In this document: positions 23,748-31,839 of the stretch, one piece after another
How positions within the stretch are numbered: position 1 is the stretch's first letter
How the letters are laid out: the number at the start of each line of letters is the position of its first letter
From: Clostridiales bacterium
GTDB taxonomy: Bacteria > Bacillota > Clostridia > Oscillospirales > Oscillospiraceae
NCBI GenBank assembly: GCA_004557655.1
Contig: SFGJ01000008.1
Span: 1-64,000, forward strand
Reading direction: 5' to 3'
DNA: 64,000 nucleotides
The notes under the pieces: model-generated
Told to the model about the DNA's origin: nothing
Database searches by the model: none
What the model saw: only the letters and a program-made list of their open reading frames with translations
Made by a program: the position numbers and the translations under genes

Positions 23748-24674
23748 ATGCGTGTTATCGACCTGGAAAATATCAACCTTGCCATGCGCAACGAGGAGCA
23801 GTTTGTCCTGCGCTGTGAAGAGGTATATCACGACAAGATCAGTTCAGCCGCCGCCACCATTCTGGCGGGCAAGAGCAAAAAGCCCATTGTGGCTCTCACC
23901 GGCCCCTCCGGCTCCGGTAAGACCACCACAGCCATGCGGCTGCAGCAATATTTGGAGAATCTGGGCGTTAAAGTGTGCATGCTGAGCATGGACAATTTCT
24001 TCCTGCCTCTGGATCAGCGCCCCCCGGAGGCCAGCGATTGGGAAAGCCCCTACTGCGTGAACCGGGATCTGCTGGTGGACTGCATCCACCGCCTGGTGGA
24101 CGGCCAGGAGGTAGAGGTGCCGTGGTATGACTTCGTCACCGGCAACACCGGCGGCTGGCGCAAAATGCAGGGGGACAAGGACGCCATTATCATCGCCGAG
24201 GGCATCCATATGCTCAACCCCCTGATCTTTGACCGGCTGCGCAGCGAGGCCAACGGCATCTATGTGGCCCCCCGCACCCGTATCATCACGAACGACGACA
24301 AGATCGTGCGGCCTGAGCAGCTCCGGGTGGTACGCCGCATGATCCGGGACTACAAGACCCGGGGCCATTCCCTGCAGGACACCGTGCGCAAGGCCCAGAG
24401 TGTGGACCGGGGTGAGGTGAATTATATCCAGCCCTATAAGCTCAACGCCTCCATCCACATCGACACTTTCCATGACTACGAGCCCTGCATCCTGGCCAAG
24501 TATCTGGAGGAGATCCCCCGGTTCCGGGAGGAGCTGACCCCGGAATTCATCAGCCAGTATGGGCTGACAGATCTTATGAAAGCGGTGGAAAGCGTGCCGC
24601 CGCTGCATACACCTTTCGTGCCGCTGAACTCCATCGTACGGGAGTTCGTGGGCGGAAGCTGCTTCCAGTATTAA
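23748..24674 (+). CDS. Nucleoside kinase of the uridine kinase/phosphoribulokinase family
   Basis: P-loop kinase of 308 residues. Walker A is TGPSGSGKT (about residues 50-58); MDNFFLPLDQRP and the PWYDFVTG stretch match the substrate loops of uridine kinases, and IIIAEGIHMLNP is the Walker B region. RMIRDYKTRGHSLQDTV is the typical lid. Length and the extra N- and C-terminal regions fit the Clostridial nucleoside kinase group rather than the short Udk. It would phosphorylate uridine or cytidine in salvage; another nucleoside is possible. Single gene with its own promoter, AAAGGAG site and terminator. Confidence 0.82.
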   Translation: MRVIDLENINLAMRNEEQFVLRCEEVYHDKISSAAATILAGKSKKPIVALTGPSGSGKTTTAMRLQQYLENLGVKVCMLSMDNFFLPLDQRPPEASDWESPYCVNRDLLVDCIHRLVDGQEVEVPWYDFVTGNTGGWRKMQGDKDAIIIAEGIHMLNPLIFDRLRSEANGIYVAPRTRIITNDDKIVRPEQLRVVRRMIRDYKTRGHSLQDTVRKAQSVDRGEVNYIQPYKLNASIHIDTFHDYEPCILAKYLEEIPRFREELTPEFISQYGLTDLMKAVESVPPLHTPFVPLNSIVREFVGGSCFQY

Positions 24675-24685
24675 AGCAAAAAAGC

Positions 24686-24714
24686 AGGGACAGCCGGAGC
24701 TGTCCCTTCTTTTT
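24686..24714. terminator. Terminator between convergent genes
   Basis: AGGGACAGC-CGGA-GCTGTCCCT followed by TCTTTTT; lies between the kinase gene and the convergent spoIIQ-like gene. Confidence 0.7.
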
Positions 24715-25375
24715 ATGACTTTATATATTCGGAGGGGTCCACCACTTTTCCCTCCTTGCTGACGGAGAAGTGCAGGTGCGGTCCCACATCTCCCTCCGCG
24801 GCGGCGGTGGAGCCCACCCTGCCGATGATGTCTCCGGCCATGACCTTCTTGCCCTGCTCCACGGGCGGCTCCTGCTGGAGGCTGCTGTACTGGGTCTCAT
24901 AGCCGTCAGCGTGGGAGATGACTACGGTGACGCCCATAAGGTCGTCATAGCGTACCTCCTTCACCGTACCGGCAGCAGCGGTTTTCACGGCATCGCCCTC
25001 CTCGGCCTTGATGTCCACGCCGTCATGGGTGCGCCAGTCTGCCATGGTCTCATCATACATCAGCTCCGTCACGCTGAATACAGTGACGGTAGTGCCGTCC
25101 AGAGGCGAGCAGACCTGGGGCAGCAGCTCCTGGGGCTGGATGGTCTCCTGTACAGGCTCGGGATCCGGCTCGGGCTTCACCTGGGCGTGCTGGATGTTTT
25201 CCACAGGTTCCTGCTGCACCACGGGCTTGTCCCTGCCCTCCTCCGCCACCTGTGCCTGCTGCATCAGGGTAAAATAGCCGGCCACGCCGATGGCTGCCAG
25301 ACATAGCACCAGGGCTATGTAAAAGCCCCGGCCCCCGAAGAAGCTTCTGGATTTATCACGGTTCATCCGACTCAT
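24713..25375 (-). CDS. spoIIQ: SpoIIQ-like M23 metallopeptidase-fold protein
   Basis: Membrane-anchored protein of 220 residues: a short basic N-terminus, one membrane helix (FYIALVLCLAAIGVAGYF), a Glu/Pro-rich linker (residues 45-95) and a LytM/M23 domain. The order FSVTELMYDETMADWRTHDG is characteristic of SpoIIQ, the forespore partner of SpoIIIAH during engulfment. Zinc ligands appear intact: His and Asp of THDGVD and the second His of GPHLHF, unlike B. subtilis SpoIIQ, which lost one. The start at 25375 follows AGGAAAGG. It implies the organism can sporulate, or descends from one that could. Confidence 0.8.
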   Translation of the reverse strand: MSRMNRDKSRSFFGGRGFYIALVLCLAAIGVAGYFTLMQQAQVAEEGRDKPVVQQEPVENIQHAQVKPEPDPEPVQETIQPQELLPQVCSPLDGTTVTVFSVTELMYDETMADWRTHDGVDIKAEEGDAVKTAAAGTVKEVRYDDLMGVTVVISHADGYETQYSSLQQEPPVEQGKKVMAGDIIGRVGSTAAAEGDVGPHLHFSVSKEGKVVDPSEYIKS

Positions 25376-25445
25376 TACAAACACCTTTCCTGCGGCACGA
25401 AGCCGCATGCCGCAGAGTGTCCGGCCTGCGGCCGCCGAGATCAGC

Positions 25446-25490
25446 GAAAAAACTCACTGCCTGCAGTATGCGCAAGCAGTGAGTTTTTTA
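25446..25490. terminator. Bidirectional terminator after gpmI
   Basis: CTCACTGC (25453-25460) pairs with GCAGTGAG (25476-25483), flanked by AAAAAA on the left and TTTTTT on the right. On the minus strand it ends the glycolysis operon and insulates spoIIQ. Confidence 0.7.
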
Positions 25491-25506
25491 AACATTTAAG
25501 AAGAAT

Positions 25507-27018
25507 TTACCGAACAATAAGGGTTTTCCCGTCCATTTCCGGCGGGCAGGCCAGGCCCATCACATCCAGAATGGTGGGCGCGATGTCCGCCAGACGGCCT
25601 TCCCGCAGCTCCGTGCCGGCACCGCAGAGGATGAAGGGCACCCGGTTGGTGGTGTGGGCGGTCATGGGGCTGCCGTCGGGCTGCACCATCTGCTCGGCAT
25701 TGCCGTGGTCAGCGGTGATCATGGCGATGCCGCCCATCTCCAGCGCGGCGTCCACCACGCGGCCCACGCACGCATCCACGGTCTCCACGGCCTTGACAGC
25801 AGCCTCCAGCACACCGGTGTGACCCACCATGTCGCAGTTGGCGAAATTCAGGATCACCACATCGTACGCGCCGCTTCTGACACGCTCCACGCACTTGTCG
25901 CAGACCTCGCAGGCACTCATCTCCGGCTGCAGATCGTAGGTAGCCACCTTGGGGGAAGCCACCAGCACCCGGTCCTCACCGGGATACTGCGTCTCCACGC
26001 CGCCGTTGAAGAAGAAGGTGACATGGGCGTACTTCTCCGTTTCCGCAATACGAAGCTGGGTCATGCCGAGAGAACTTAAATACTCGCCCAGACCGTTTTT
26101 CACGGCGATGCGTGGCCAGGCCACCAGCACGTTGGGCATGGAGGCGTCGTACTCCGTGTTGCAGACATAGGTGGTGGGGAAAAACTCCCGGGGAAAGCCG
26201 TCAAACTCCGGGTCCACTATGGCCCGGGTGATCTCCCGGGCCCGGTCGGGCCGATAGTTGAAGAAGATGATGCTGTCGTTGTTGGAAATGGTGCCCTGGC
26301 TGTCGCAGACCACCGGTTCCACAAATTCATCCGTCACGCCGTTTTCATAGCTCCTGGCCACGGCGTCCACGGGATCGGAATTCTGCACGCCCTCGCCGTA
26401 CACCATGGCGTCGTAGGCCATCTGCAGGCGCTCCCAGCGCTTATCCCGGTCCATGGCATAGTAGCGGCCCATAACCGTGGCGATCTTGCCCACGCCAATC
26501 TCAGCGCACTTTTCCACACACTGGGCCACAAAGTCTTTTCCGCTGGTGGGGGACACATCACGGCCGTCCAAAAAGGCATGGATGTAGACCTTCTCCAGGC
26601 CCTTGTCCTTGGCCATTTTCAGCAGGGCCCACAGGTGCTCCACGGTGGAATGCACGCCGCCATCGGAAAGAAGCCCGTACAGATGCAGGCTGCTGCCCTT
26701 TTGAAGGCAGTCGTCCATGGCCTTGTTGTAGGCGGGGTTTTTAAAAAATTCGCCGCTGTCGATGGCGCGGCTGATGCGGGGCAGATCCTGAAACACCACC
26801 CGGCCGCCGCCGATATTGGTGTGGCCCACCTCGCTGTTGCCCATCTGCCCGTCGGGCAGACCCACATCCAGCCCGGAGGCGGAGAGGGTGGTATGGGCGT
26901 TCTCGGCAAAAAGTCGGTCCAGCACGGGTGTATTGGCCAGGGAAACGGCGTTGCCCGCTCCGGGGTTGCCCATGCCGAAGCCATCCATGATCACAAGAAC
27001 AGTAGGTGTTTTATTCAT
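25507..27018 (-). CDS. gpmI: 2,3-bisphosphoglycerate-independent phosphoglycerate mutase
   Basis: Converts 3-phosphoglycerate to 2-phosphoglycerate using two manganese ions. The 503-residue protein is full length. The alkaline-phosphatase fold metal sites are visible: MDGFGMG near the start, the phosphoserine loop GQMGNSEVGHTNIGGG (nucleophile Ser near residue 62), GRDVSPTSGKDF, and the late ligands ANCDMVGHTG and MITADHGNAEQM. It is the last gene of trmL-pgk-tpiA-gpmI; GAGGATAAAG precedes the ATG. Confidence 0.95.
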   Translation of the reverse strand: MNKTPTVLVIMDGFGMGNPGAGNAVSLANTPVLDRLFAENAHTTLSASGLDVGLPDGQMGNSEVGHTNIGGGRVVFQDLPRISRAIDSGEFFKNPAYNKAMDDCLQKGSSLHLYGLLSDGGVHSTVEHLWALLKMAKDKGLEKVYIHAFLDGRDVSPTSGKDFVAQCVEKCAEIGVGKIATVMGRYYAMDRDKRWERLQMAYDAMVYGEGVQNSDPVDAVARSYENGVTDEFVEPVVCDSQGTISNNDSIIFFNYRPDRAREITRAIVDPEFDGFPREFFPTTYVCNTEYDASMPNVLVAWPRIAVKNGLGEYLSSLGMTQLRIAETEKYAHVTFFFNGGVETQYPGEDRVLVASPKVATYDLQPEMSACEVCDKCVERVRSGAYDVVILNFANCDMVGHTGVLEAAVKAVETVDACVGRVVDAALEMGGIAMITADHGNAEQMVQPDGSPMTAHTTNRVPFILCGAGTELREGRLADIAPTILDVMGLACPPEMDGKTLIVR

Positions 27019-27048
27019 ATCCGCTTTATCCTCATTTCTCCCGGCCGC

Positions 27049-27822
27049 TTACTCCTGGTTGGCGGCGCTGATGATCTCCACAAACTGGCCCGCATCCAGT
27101 GCCGCACCGCCGATGAGTCCCCCGTCGATGTCCGGCTGAGCCAACAGCTCGGCGGCGTTGGAGGGTTTCATGGAGCCGCCGTACTGTATGGTGACGGAGC
27201 GGGCAATGCGGGCGCCGTACAGGTGGCGGATGGTGGAGCGGATAAAGGTGCACACCTCCGCCGCCTGCTGGGCAGTGGCGGTTTTGCCGGTGCCGATGGC
27301 CCACACGGGCTCATAGGCAATGACACACTTGCGGACCTTCTCCGCCGGCACGCCGGCCAGAGCGGACTTGAGCTGCAGGGCGATAAGCTCCATAGTGACG
27401 CCCAGCTCCCGCTGATCCAGCGTCTCGCCCACGCAGATAATGGGGGACAGCCCCGCCTCCAGAGCGGCGATGACTTTCTTGTTCACCGAGAAATCCGTCT
27501 CTCCAAACATCTGACGGCGCTCAGAGTGGCCGATGATAACATATTTCACACCCAGGTCCTTCAGCATATCCGCGGACACCTCACCGGTGTAGGCGCCGCT
27601 CTTCTCATAGAACACATTCTCCGCACCCACGGTCACACGCAGGTCCTTAAAGGCTTTTATGGCGGCGGAAATATTCACGGCGGGAACGCACACCACCACA
27701 TCGCACCACTTGGCGCGGGGCAGCAGACGCTTGAGCTCTTCGGCGAATTTCTTGGTTTCGGAGGCGGTCTTGTTCATCTTCCAGTTGCCGGCGATGATAG
27801 TTTTGCGATATCTGCGATTCAT
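27049..27822 (-). CDS. tpiA: Triosephosphate isomerase
   Basis: Interconverts dihydroxyacetone phosphate and glyceraldehyde 3-phosphate. The 257-residue TIM barrel has all catalytic parts: AGNWKMNKT (Lys), IIGHSERRQMFGET (His), AYEPVWAIGTGKTAT (Glu) and the phosphate loop YGGSMKPSN. It sits 54 bases after pgk. The sequence before the ATG has only a modest GAGAA site, so translation may depend on coupling. Confidence 0.96.
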   Translation of the reverse strand: MNRRYRKTIIAGNWKMNKTASETKKFAEELKRLLPRAKWCDVVVCVPAVNISAAIKAFKDLRVTVGAENVFYEKSGAYTGEVSADMLKDLGVKYVIIGHSERRQMFGETDFSVNKKVIAALEAGLSPIICVGETLDQRELGVTMELIALQLKSALAGVPAEKVRKCVIAYEPVWAIGTGKTATAQQAAEVCTFIRSTIRHLYGARIARSVTIQYGGSMKPSNAAELLAQPDIDGGLIGGAALDAGQFVEIISAANQE

Positions 27823-27876
27823 AGTATTCTCATTAAACTCCTATATACATTTATTTTATTACAAATACGGCTCAAA

Positions 27877-29145
27877 TTACTTATCCAGAAGGCACGCCAC
27901 ACCCGGCAGCTCCTTGCCCTCCAAAAACTCCAAAGAAGCACCGCCGCCTGTGCTGATATGGGTCATCTTGTCGGCGTAGCCCAGCTGCTCCACAGCCGCC
28001 GCGCTGTCGCCGCCGCCCACAATGGTAATCGCGTCGGTCTTGCTCAATGCCTCTGCCACAGCCTTGGTGCCGGCGGCAAACTTGTCAAACTCGAAAACAC
28101 CCATGGGGCCGTTCCAGATCACGGTGCCTGCGTCTGCCACGGCGGCACAGTATTGCTCCACGGTCCTGGGGCCGATGTCCAGCCCCTGCCAGCCGTCGGG
28201 GATCTTCCCGGCCTCTACCACAGCGGTGTCGGCGTCGGGGGCGAAGCGGTCGGCGATGACGGTGTCCACGGGCAGCAGCAGCTTCACGCCCTTGTCCGCC
28301 GCCTTTTGCAGCATCTGGTTAGCATAGTCCATCCACTCGCTCTCCAGCAGGGAATCACCGATCTTACCGCCCTGGGCGGCACAGAAGGTATAGGCCATGC
28401 CGCCGCCGATGATGATCGTGTCGGCAATTTCCAGCAGGTTATTGATGACACCGATCTTGGAAGACACCTTGCTGCCGCCCAGAATGGCCACCAGCGGCCG
28501 CTTGGGATTTGCCAGGGCGCCGCCCATGACCTGCAGTTCTTTTTCAATAAGGAACCCGGACACGGCCGGCAGATAGTCCGCCACGCCGGCGGTGGAAGCG
28601 TGGGCCCGGTGCACGGCACCAAAGGCATCGGACACATACAGCTCTGCCAGCGAAGCCAGCTTTCTGGCAAAGTCGGGATCGTTCTTGGTCTCTCCCCGTT
28701 CAAAGCGGGTGTTCTCCAGCAGCAGGATCTGTCCCGGCTGCAGGGCGGCGGCCTTGGCGGAGGCGTCCTCGCCGACCACATCGTGCGCGAAGAGCACTTC
28801 CCTGCCCAAAAGCTCCGCCAGACGCTCCGCCACGGGAGCCATGGTCAGCTTCGCAAGGGACTTTTTCCAGGCGGCTTCCGTCAGCTCGGCGGGATCCTTG
28901 CCCTTTTCGGTCTGCTTTTTCACCCACTTGTCAAACACAGGCTCGGGCTTGCCCAGATGGGAGCAGGCAATCACCGCCGCGCCGTTATCCAGCAGGTAGC
29001 GGATGGTGGGCAGAGCCGCCACAATGCGCTTGTCACTGGTAATTTCCCCGGTCCTCTTGTCCTGGGGAACATTGAAGTCGCAGCGCAGCAGCACCTTCTT
29101 GCCGGTGACAGCCACATCCGCAACGGTCTTTTTGTTATAGTTCAT
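27877..29145 (-). CDS. pgk: Phosphoglycerate kinase
   Basis: Makes ATP and 3-phosphoglycerate from 1,3-bisphosphoglycerate. The 422-residue protein carries LLRCDFNVPQD near residue 20, a substrate loop SHLGKPEP, the second-domain nucleotide blocks LGGSKVSSKIGVI, and GGGDSAAAVEQLG near the end. The lengths of the two lobes are normal for bacteria. The start at 29145 is preferred: AAGGAG lies nine bases before it, whereas it touches the ATG three codons upstream. No glyceraldehyde-3-phosphate dehydrogenase gene is adjacent, which is a common but not universal companion. Confidence 0.95.
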   Translation of the reverse strand: MNYNKKTVADVAVTGKKVLLRCDFNVPQDKRTGEITSDKRIVAALPTIRYLLDNGAAVIACSHLGKPEPVFDKWVKKQTEKGKDPAELTEAAWKKSLAKLTMAPVAERLAELLGREVLFAHDVVGEDASAKAAALQPGQILLLENTRFERGETKNDPDFARKLASLAELYVSDAFGAVHRAHASTAGVADYLPAVSGFLIEKELQVMGGALANPKRPLVAILGGSKVSSKIGVINNLLEIADTIIIGGGMAYTFCAAQGGKIGDSLLESEWMDYANQMLQKAADKGVKLLLPVDTVIADRFAPDADTAVVEAGKIPDGWQGLDIGPRTVEQYCAAVADAGTVIWNGPMGVFEFDKFAAGTKAVAEALSKTDAITIVGGGDSAAAVEQLGYADKMTHISTGGGASLEFLEGKELPGVACLLDK

Positions 29146-29163
29146 ATGATACATCTCCTTCTG

Positions 29164-29664
29164 TTAGAGTGATTCACGGTCTTTCATCTCGCCGGTGCCG
29201 CACAGACCGGGAAATCCGTTCTGCCGCAGGGCCTCGTAGGTAAGTATGGCCACGGAATTACTGAGATTCAGGCTCCTGGCCTCCTCCCGCATGGGCAGGC
29301 GGACGCAGCGGTCATAGTGAGCCATGCGAAACTCCTCCGGCAGCCCGGCCGTTTCCTTGCCGAAAAACAGCCAGCAATCCGGGAAATAGCGCACGGCTGC
29401 ATAGTCCCGGGGCGCTTTGGTGGTGGCCAGCCAGAGGTTGGTCTTTGCCTCCGGATGGACGGCAAAGAAATCGTCCAGATTCTCGTAATCCGACACCTGA
29501 ACCAGATGCCAGTAGTCCAGCCCCGCCCGACGCACGGCCCGCTCGGAAATATCGAAGCCCAGGGGACGGATCAGATGCAGGCGGCTTCCGGTGGCGGCAC
29601 AGGTGCGGGCAATGTTGCCGCAGTTTTGGGGGATCTCCGGCTCCACCAGTACAATATTCAGCAT
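29164..29664 (-). CDS. trmL: tRNA (cytidine(34)-2'-O)-methyltransferase
   Basis: Methylates the ribose of the wobble base of certain leucine tRNAs using S-adenosylmethionine. The 166-residue protein is a single SPOUT knot domain: VEPEIPQNCGNIARTCAATG at the start, then LFFGKETAGLPEE and LPMREEARSLNLSNSVAI, the knotted cofactor site. The start at 29664 opens with MLNIVLVEPEIP, as in the family. It lies 18 bases upstream of pgk and is the first gene of the glycolysis operon. Of interest, the window also encodes tRNA-Leu(UAA), a natural substrate type. Confidence 0.92.
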   Translation of the reverse strand: MLNIVLVEPEIPQNCGNIARTCAATGSRLHLIRPLGFDISERAVRRAGLDYWHLVQVSDYENLDDFFAVHPEAKTNLWLATTKAPRDYAAVRYFPDCWLFFGKETAGLPEEFRMAHYDRCVRLPMREEARSLNLSNSVAILTYEALRQNGFPGLCGTGEMKDRESL

Positions 29665-30135
29665 GGCGCACCATCTCTCCCGTTTTTTTAGGATAACTTT
29701 GCTTATTGTAATGCAAAGAAGCGGTAAATTCAACTGTAAAATATCACAATTTGCGAAAAATTTATTTATTCAATCGTTTTTTTGTCCGGAGAGTACAATT
29801 TTTCCGCTTTTCCGTTCGGAAAATGATTTTTTAAAATTTTAGCAAAAACACTGGATTTTGTAAAAAAAACTGCTATAATGAAAATAAGAATCAGATGGAA
29901 AGGAAGTGTGTTCCCGTGGAATGCAGAATGATCCTGCTCGCACCTGCGCGGGCATACTTTCTCCAAACCGCTGACGCTGCGGCCTGTCGCCTTTGCCGGT
30001 GTTCCGGCGGAGGGGCGGCCTAATAGGGCGTTCGGCGGTTTTGTTATATACGGAGTATCCGCCCTGCCACACCCCGCATATACATCCCGAGAGAAAAAAT
30101 TTTTAGAAAATGAAAGAAAGTGAGTGTGTTACAAA
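29665..30135 (+). promoter_or_regulatory. prs promoter and long GC-rich leader
   Basis: Divergent spacer of 471 bases. The left 200 bases are AT-rich; TATAAT at 29874-29879 is a good -10 box for prs, with a poor -35. The transcript would have a leader of about 250 bases, GC-rich and full of inverted repeats: AAACCGC (about 29975) can pair with GCGGTTT (about 30035), enclosing GGCC...GGCC and CCGG-TGTT-CCGG. It ends in an A-rich ribosome site region. I recognise no known riboswitch, 6S or SRP RNA in it. Confidence 0.5.
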
Positions 30136-31095
30136 ATGATTTCTCATGGCAAGGACATCAAGATCTTCACCGGCAACTCCAACCCGGCTCTGGCAAAGGA
30201 CATCTGCAAGATCATCGGTACCAAGCTGGGCGAGGCTGAAGTCACGCATTTCGCCGATGGGGAGGCGTCCGTCTCTTTGTACGAGACCGTTCGCGGCAGC
30301 GATGTCTTTCTCATTAACTCTACCTGCAAGCCCGTCAACGACAGCCTGATGGAGCTGCTCATCATGATCGACGCCTGCAAGCGCGCTTCCGCCGGCCGTG
30401 TCACCGCTGTGGTGCCCTATTTCGGCTACGCCCGTCAGGACCGCAAGGCCAAGAGCCGGGATCCCATTTCCGCCAAGCTGGTGGCCAATATGATCACCGC
30501 CGCCGGTGCTGACCGCGTGCTGACCATGGATCTCCATGCCGCTCAGATCCAGGGCTTCTTTGATATCCCTGTGGATAACCTGCTGGGCAATCCCGTGTTC
30601 GTGGACTACTATGCCAAGAAGTTCGGCAGCGCCGTGGAGGACATGGTGGTGGTGTCCCCCGATGTGGGCAGCGTGGCTCGCAGCCGCACCTTTGCCCAGA
30701 AGCTGCACATGGGTCTTGCCATCGTGGACAAGCGCCGCCAGAAGGCCAACCAGTGCGAGGTGATGAATGTCATCGGTGATGTGGCAGGCAAGGACTGCAT
30801 CCTCTTTGATGACATGGTGGATACCGCCGGTTCCCTGTGCAACGCGGCCCGGGCCATCGTGGAGGTAGGCGGCGCCCGGAATGTGTATGCCTGCGCTTCC
30901 CACGGCCTGCTGGATGGCCCCGCTCTGGAGCGCATCAGCCAAAGCCCCATTCAGGAGCTGGCCCTGCTGAACACCCTGCCCACAAACTTTGGCGAGGAGT
31001 GCAGCAAGATCAAGTATCTGTCCGTGGCACCCATGTTCGCGGAAGCCATTGAGCGCATCTATCAGGAGATCTCCATCGCCAAGCTCTTTGGCTGA
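30136..31095 (+). CDS. prs: Ribose-phosphate pyrophosphokinase
   Basis: Makes PRPP from ribose 5-phosphate and ATP, the precursor for nucleotides, histidine and tryptophan. The 319-residue protein has the flexible loop and ATP contacts (YFGYARQDRKAKSRDPISAK), the MDLHAAQIQGFFDIPVDNL block and the PRPP loop LFDDMVDTAGS. It is full length for the class I family. ATG at 30136 is chosen; a GTG four codons upstream is possible, and the ribosome site (GAAAGTGAG) is weak for either. The long leader upstream may supply control. Confidence 0.93.
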   Translation: MISHGKDIKIFTGNSNPALAKDICKIIGTKLGEAEVTHFADGEASVSLYETVRGSDVFLINSTCKPVNDSLMELLIMIDACKRASAGRVTAVVPYFGYARQDRKAKSRDPISAKLVANMITAAGADRVLTMDLHAAQIQGFFDIPVDNLLGNPVFVDYYAKKFGSAVEDMVVVSPDVGSVARSRTFAQKLHMGLAIVDKRRQKANQCEVMNVIGDVAGKDCILFDDMVDTAGSLCNAARAIVEVGGARNVYACASHGLLDGPALERISQSPIQELALLNTLPTNFGEECSKIKYLSVAPMFAEAIERIYQEISIAKLFG

Positions 31096-31116
31096 TGCCG
31101 AAAAGTGAGAAATCAG

Positions 31117-31146
31117 TTGTTCAAAGCCATCATTTTGTGCTATAAT
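31117..31146 (+). promoter_or_regulatory. Promoter of pth
   Basis: TTGTTC (31117-31122), an 18-base spacer and TATAAT (31141-31146), directly abutting the hairpin at 31147. The pth transcript would start inside that hairpin. Confidence 0.6.
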
Positions 31147-31180
31147 GGTCGGGCGAATGTTTTCGCCCGACCATACTTTT
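31147..31180 (+). terminator. Hairpin between prs and pth, probable prs terminator
   Basis: GGTCGGGCGAA pairs with TTCGCCCGACC (to 31172) and is followed by ATACTTTTTA. It begins one base after the pth -10 box, so promoter and terminator are interlocked: prs transcripts would end where pth transcripts begin. Confidence 0.6.
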
Positions 31181-31198
31181 TACAGGAGCGTGAGGCGT

Positions 31199-31783
31199 AT
31201 GTTTTTCCGGCAGAGCGGCTACACATGGCTGGTGGTGGGCCTGGGCAATCCCGGCGCGCGATACGAGAGCACCCGGCACAATATGGGTTTTCTGGCACTG
31301 GATCGGCTGGCAGAGCGGGAAAAGCTGCGTTTTAATAAGCTGCGCTTCAAGGCATGGACGGCGGAGTGGAAGCTGGGGGAGGACAAGGTGCTGGTGATGA
31401 AGCCCCAGACCTATATGAACCTCTCCGGCGAGTCCGTGGGTGCCGCCGCCCGATTCTATAAGATCCCGGCGGATCATATTCTGGTAGTATCGGATGATAT
31501 TGCCCTGCCTGTAGGCAAGCTGCGGCTGCGGGCCGCCGGGTCTGCCGGAGGGCACAACGGGTTGAAGAATATCATCCGGCATCTGGGCAGCGACCGCTTT
31601 CCCCGGATCAAAGTGGGGGTAGGTATGCCCCAGAACGCGGAGTACGACATAGCGGATTGGGTGACGGGGATGCCCATGGGCGAGGAGCAGAAAATTCTGC
31701 TGGACGCTCTGGACCGGGCGGCCCAGGCCATCCCGGCGGTCATTACCCTGGGCATGGACAAGGCCATGAACCGGTTTAACTGA
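31199..31783 (+). CDS. pth: Peptidyl-tRNA hydrolase
   Basis: Releases tRNA from stalled peptidyl-tRNA. The 194-residue cytosolic enzyme shows LVVGLGNPGARYESTRHNMGF, where the His of TRHN is the catalytic base, KPQTYMNLSGESVG, and the C-terminal GGHNGLKNIIRHLGSDRFPRIKVGVG block. ATG at 31199 follows ACAGGAGCGTG. It lies 56 bases upstream of mfd, the common pth-mfd order of Firmicutes. Confidence 0.95.
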   Translation: MFFRQSGYTWLVVGLGNPGARYESTRHNMGFLALDRLAEREKLRFNKLRFKAWTAEWKLGEDKVLVMKPQTYMNLSGESVGAAARFYKIPADHILVVSDDIALPVGKLRLRAAGSAGGHNGLKNIIRHLGSDRFPRIKVGVGMPQNAEYDIADWVTGMPMGEEQKILLDALDRAAQAIPAVITLGMDKAMNRFN

Positions 31784-31839
31784 GCTTAAGGCTCTTTTCA
31801 GCTTAACAGTATATGGTATTCGGAAAGGAGGGGGACAAC

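Noticed and set aside
26578..29172. A plus-strand open frame of 864 codons opposite gpmI, tpiA and pgk
   Set aside because: It is antisense to three certain glycolysis genes, rich in Gly/His/Gln from reversed GC-rich codons, and has no motif or ribosome site.
29880..30135. 6S RNA, SRP RNA or RNase P RNA in the prs leader
   Set aside because: None of the conserved cores of these RNAs is visible, and the stretch leads directly into prs.
31813..31839. ATG start for mfd at 31813
   Set aside because: It precedes the strong AAAGGAGGGGG site and has none of its own; TTG at 31840 is spaced correctly.
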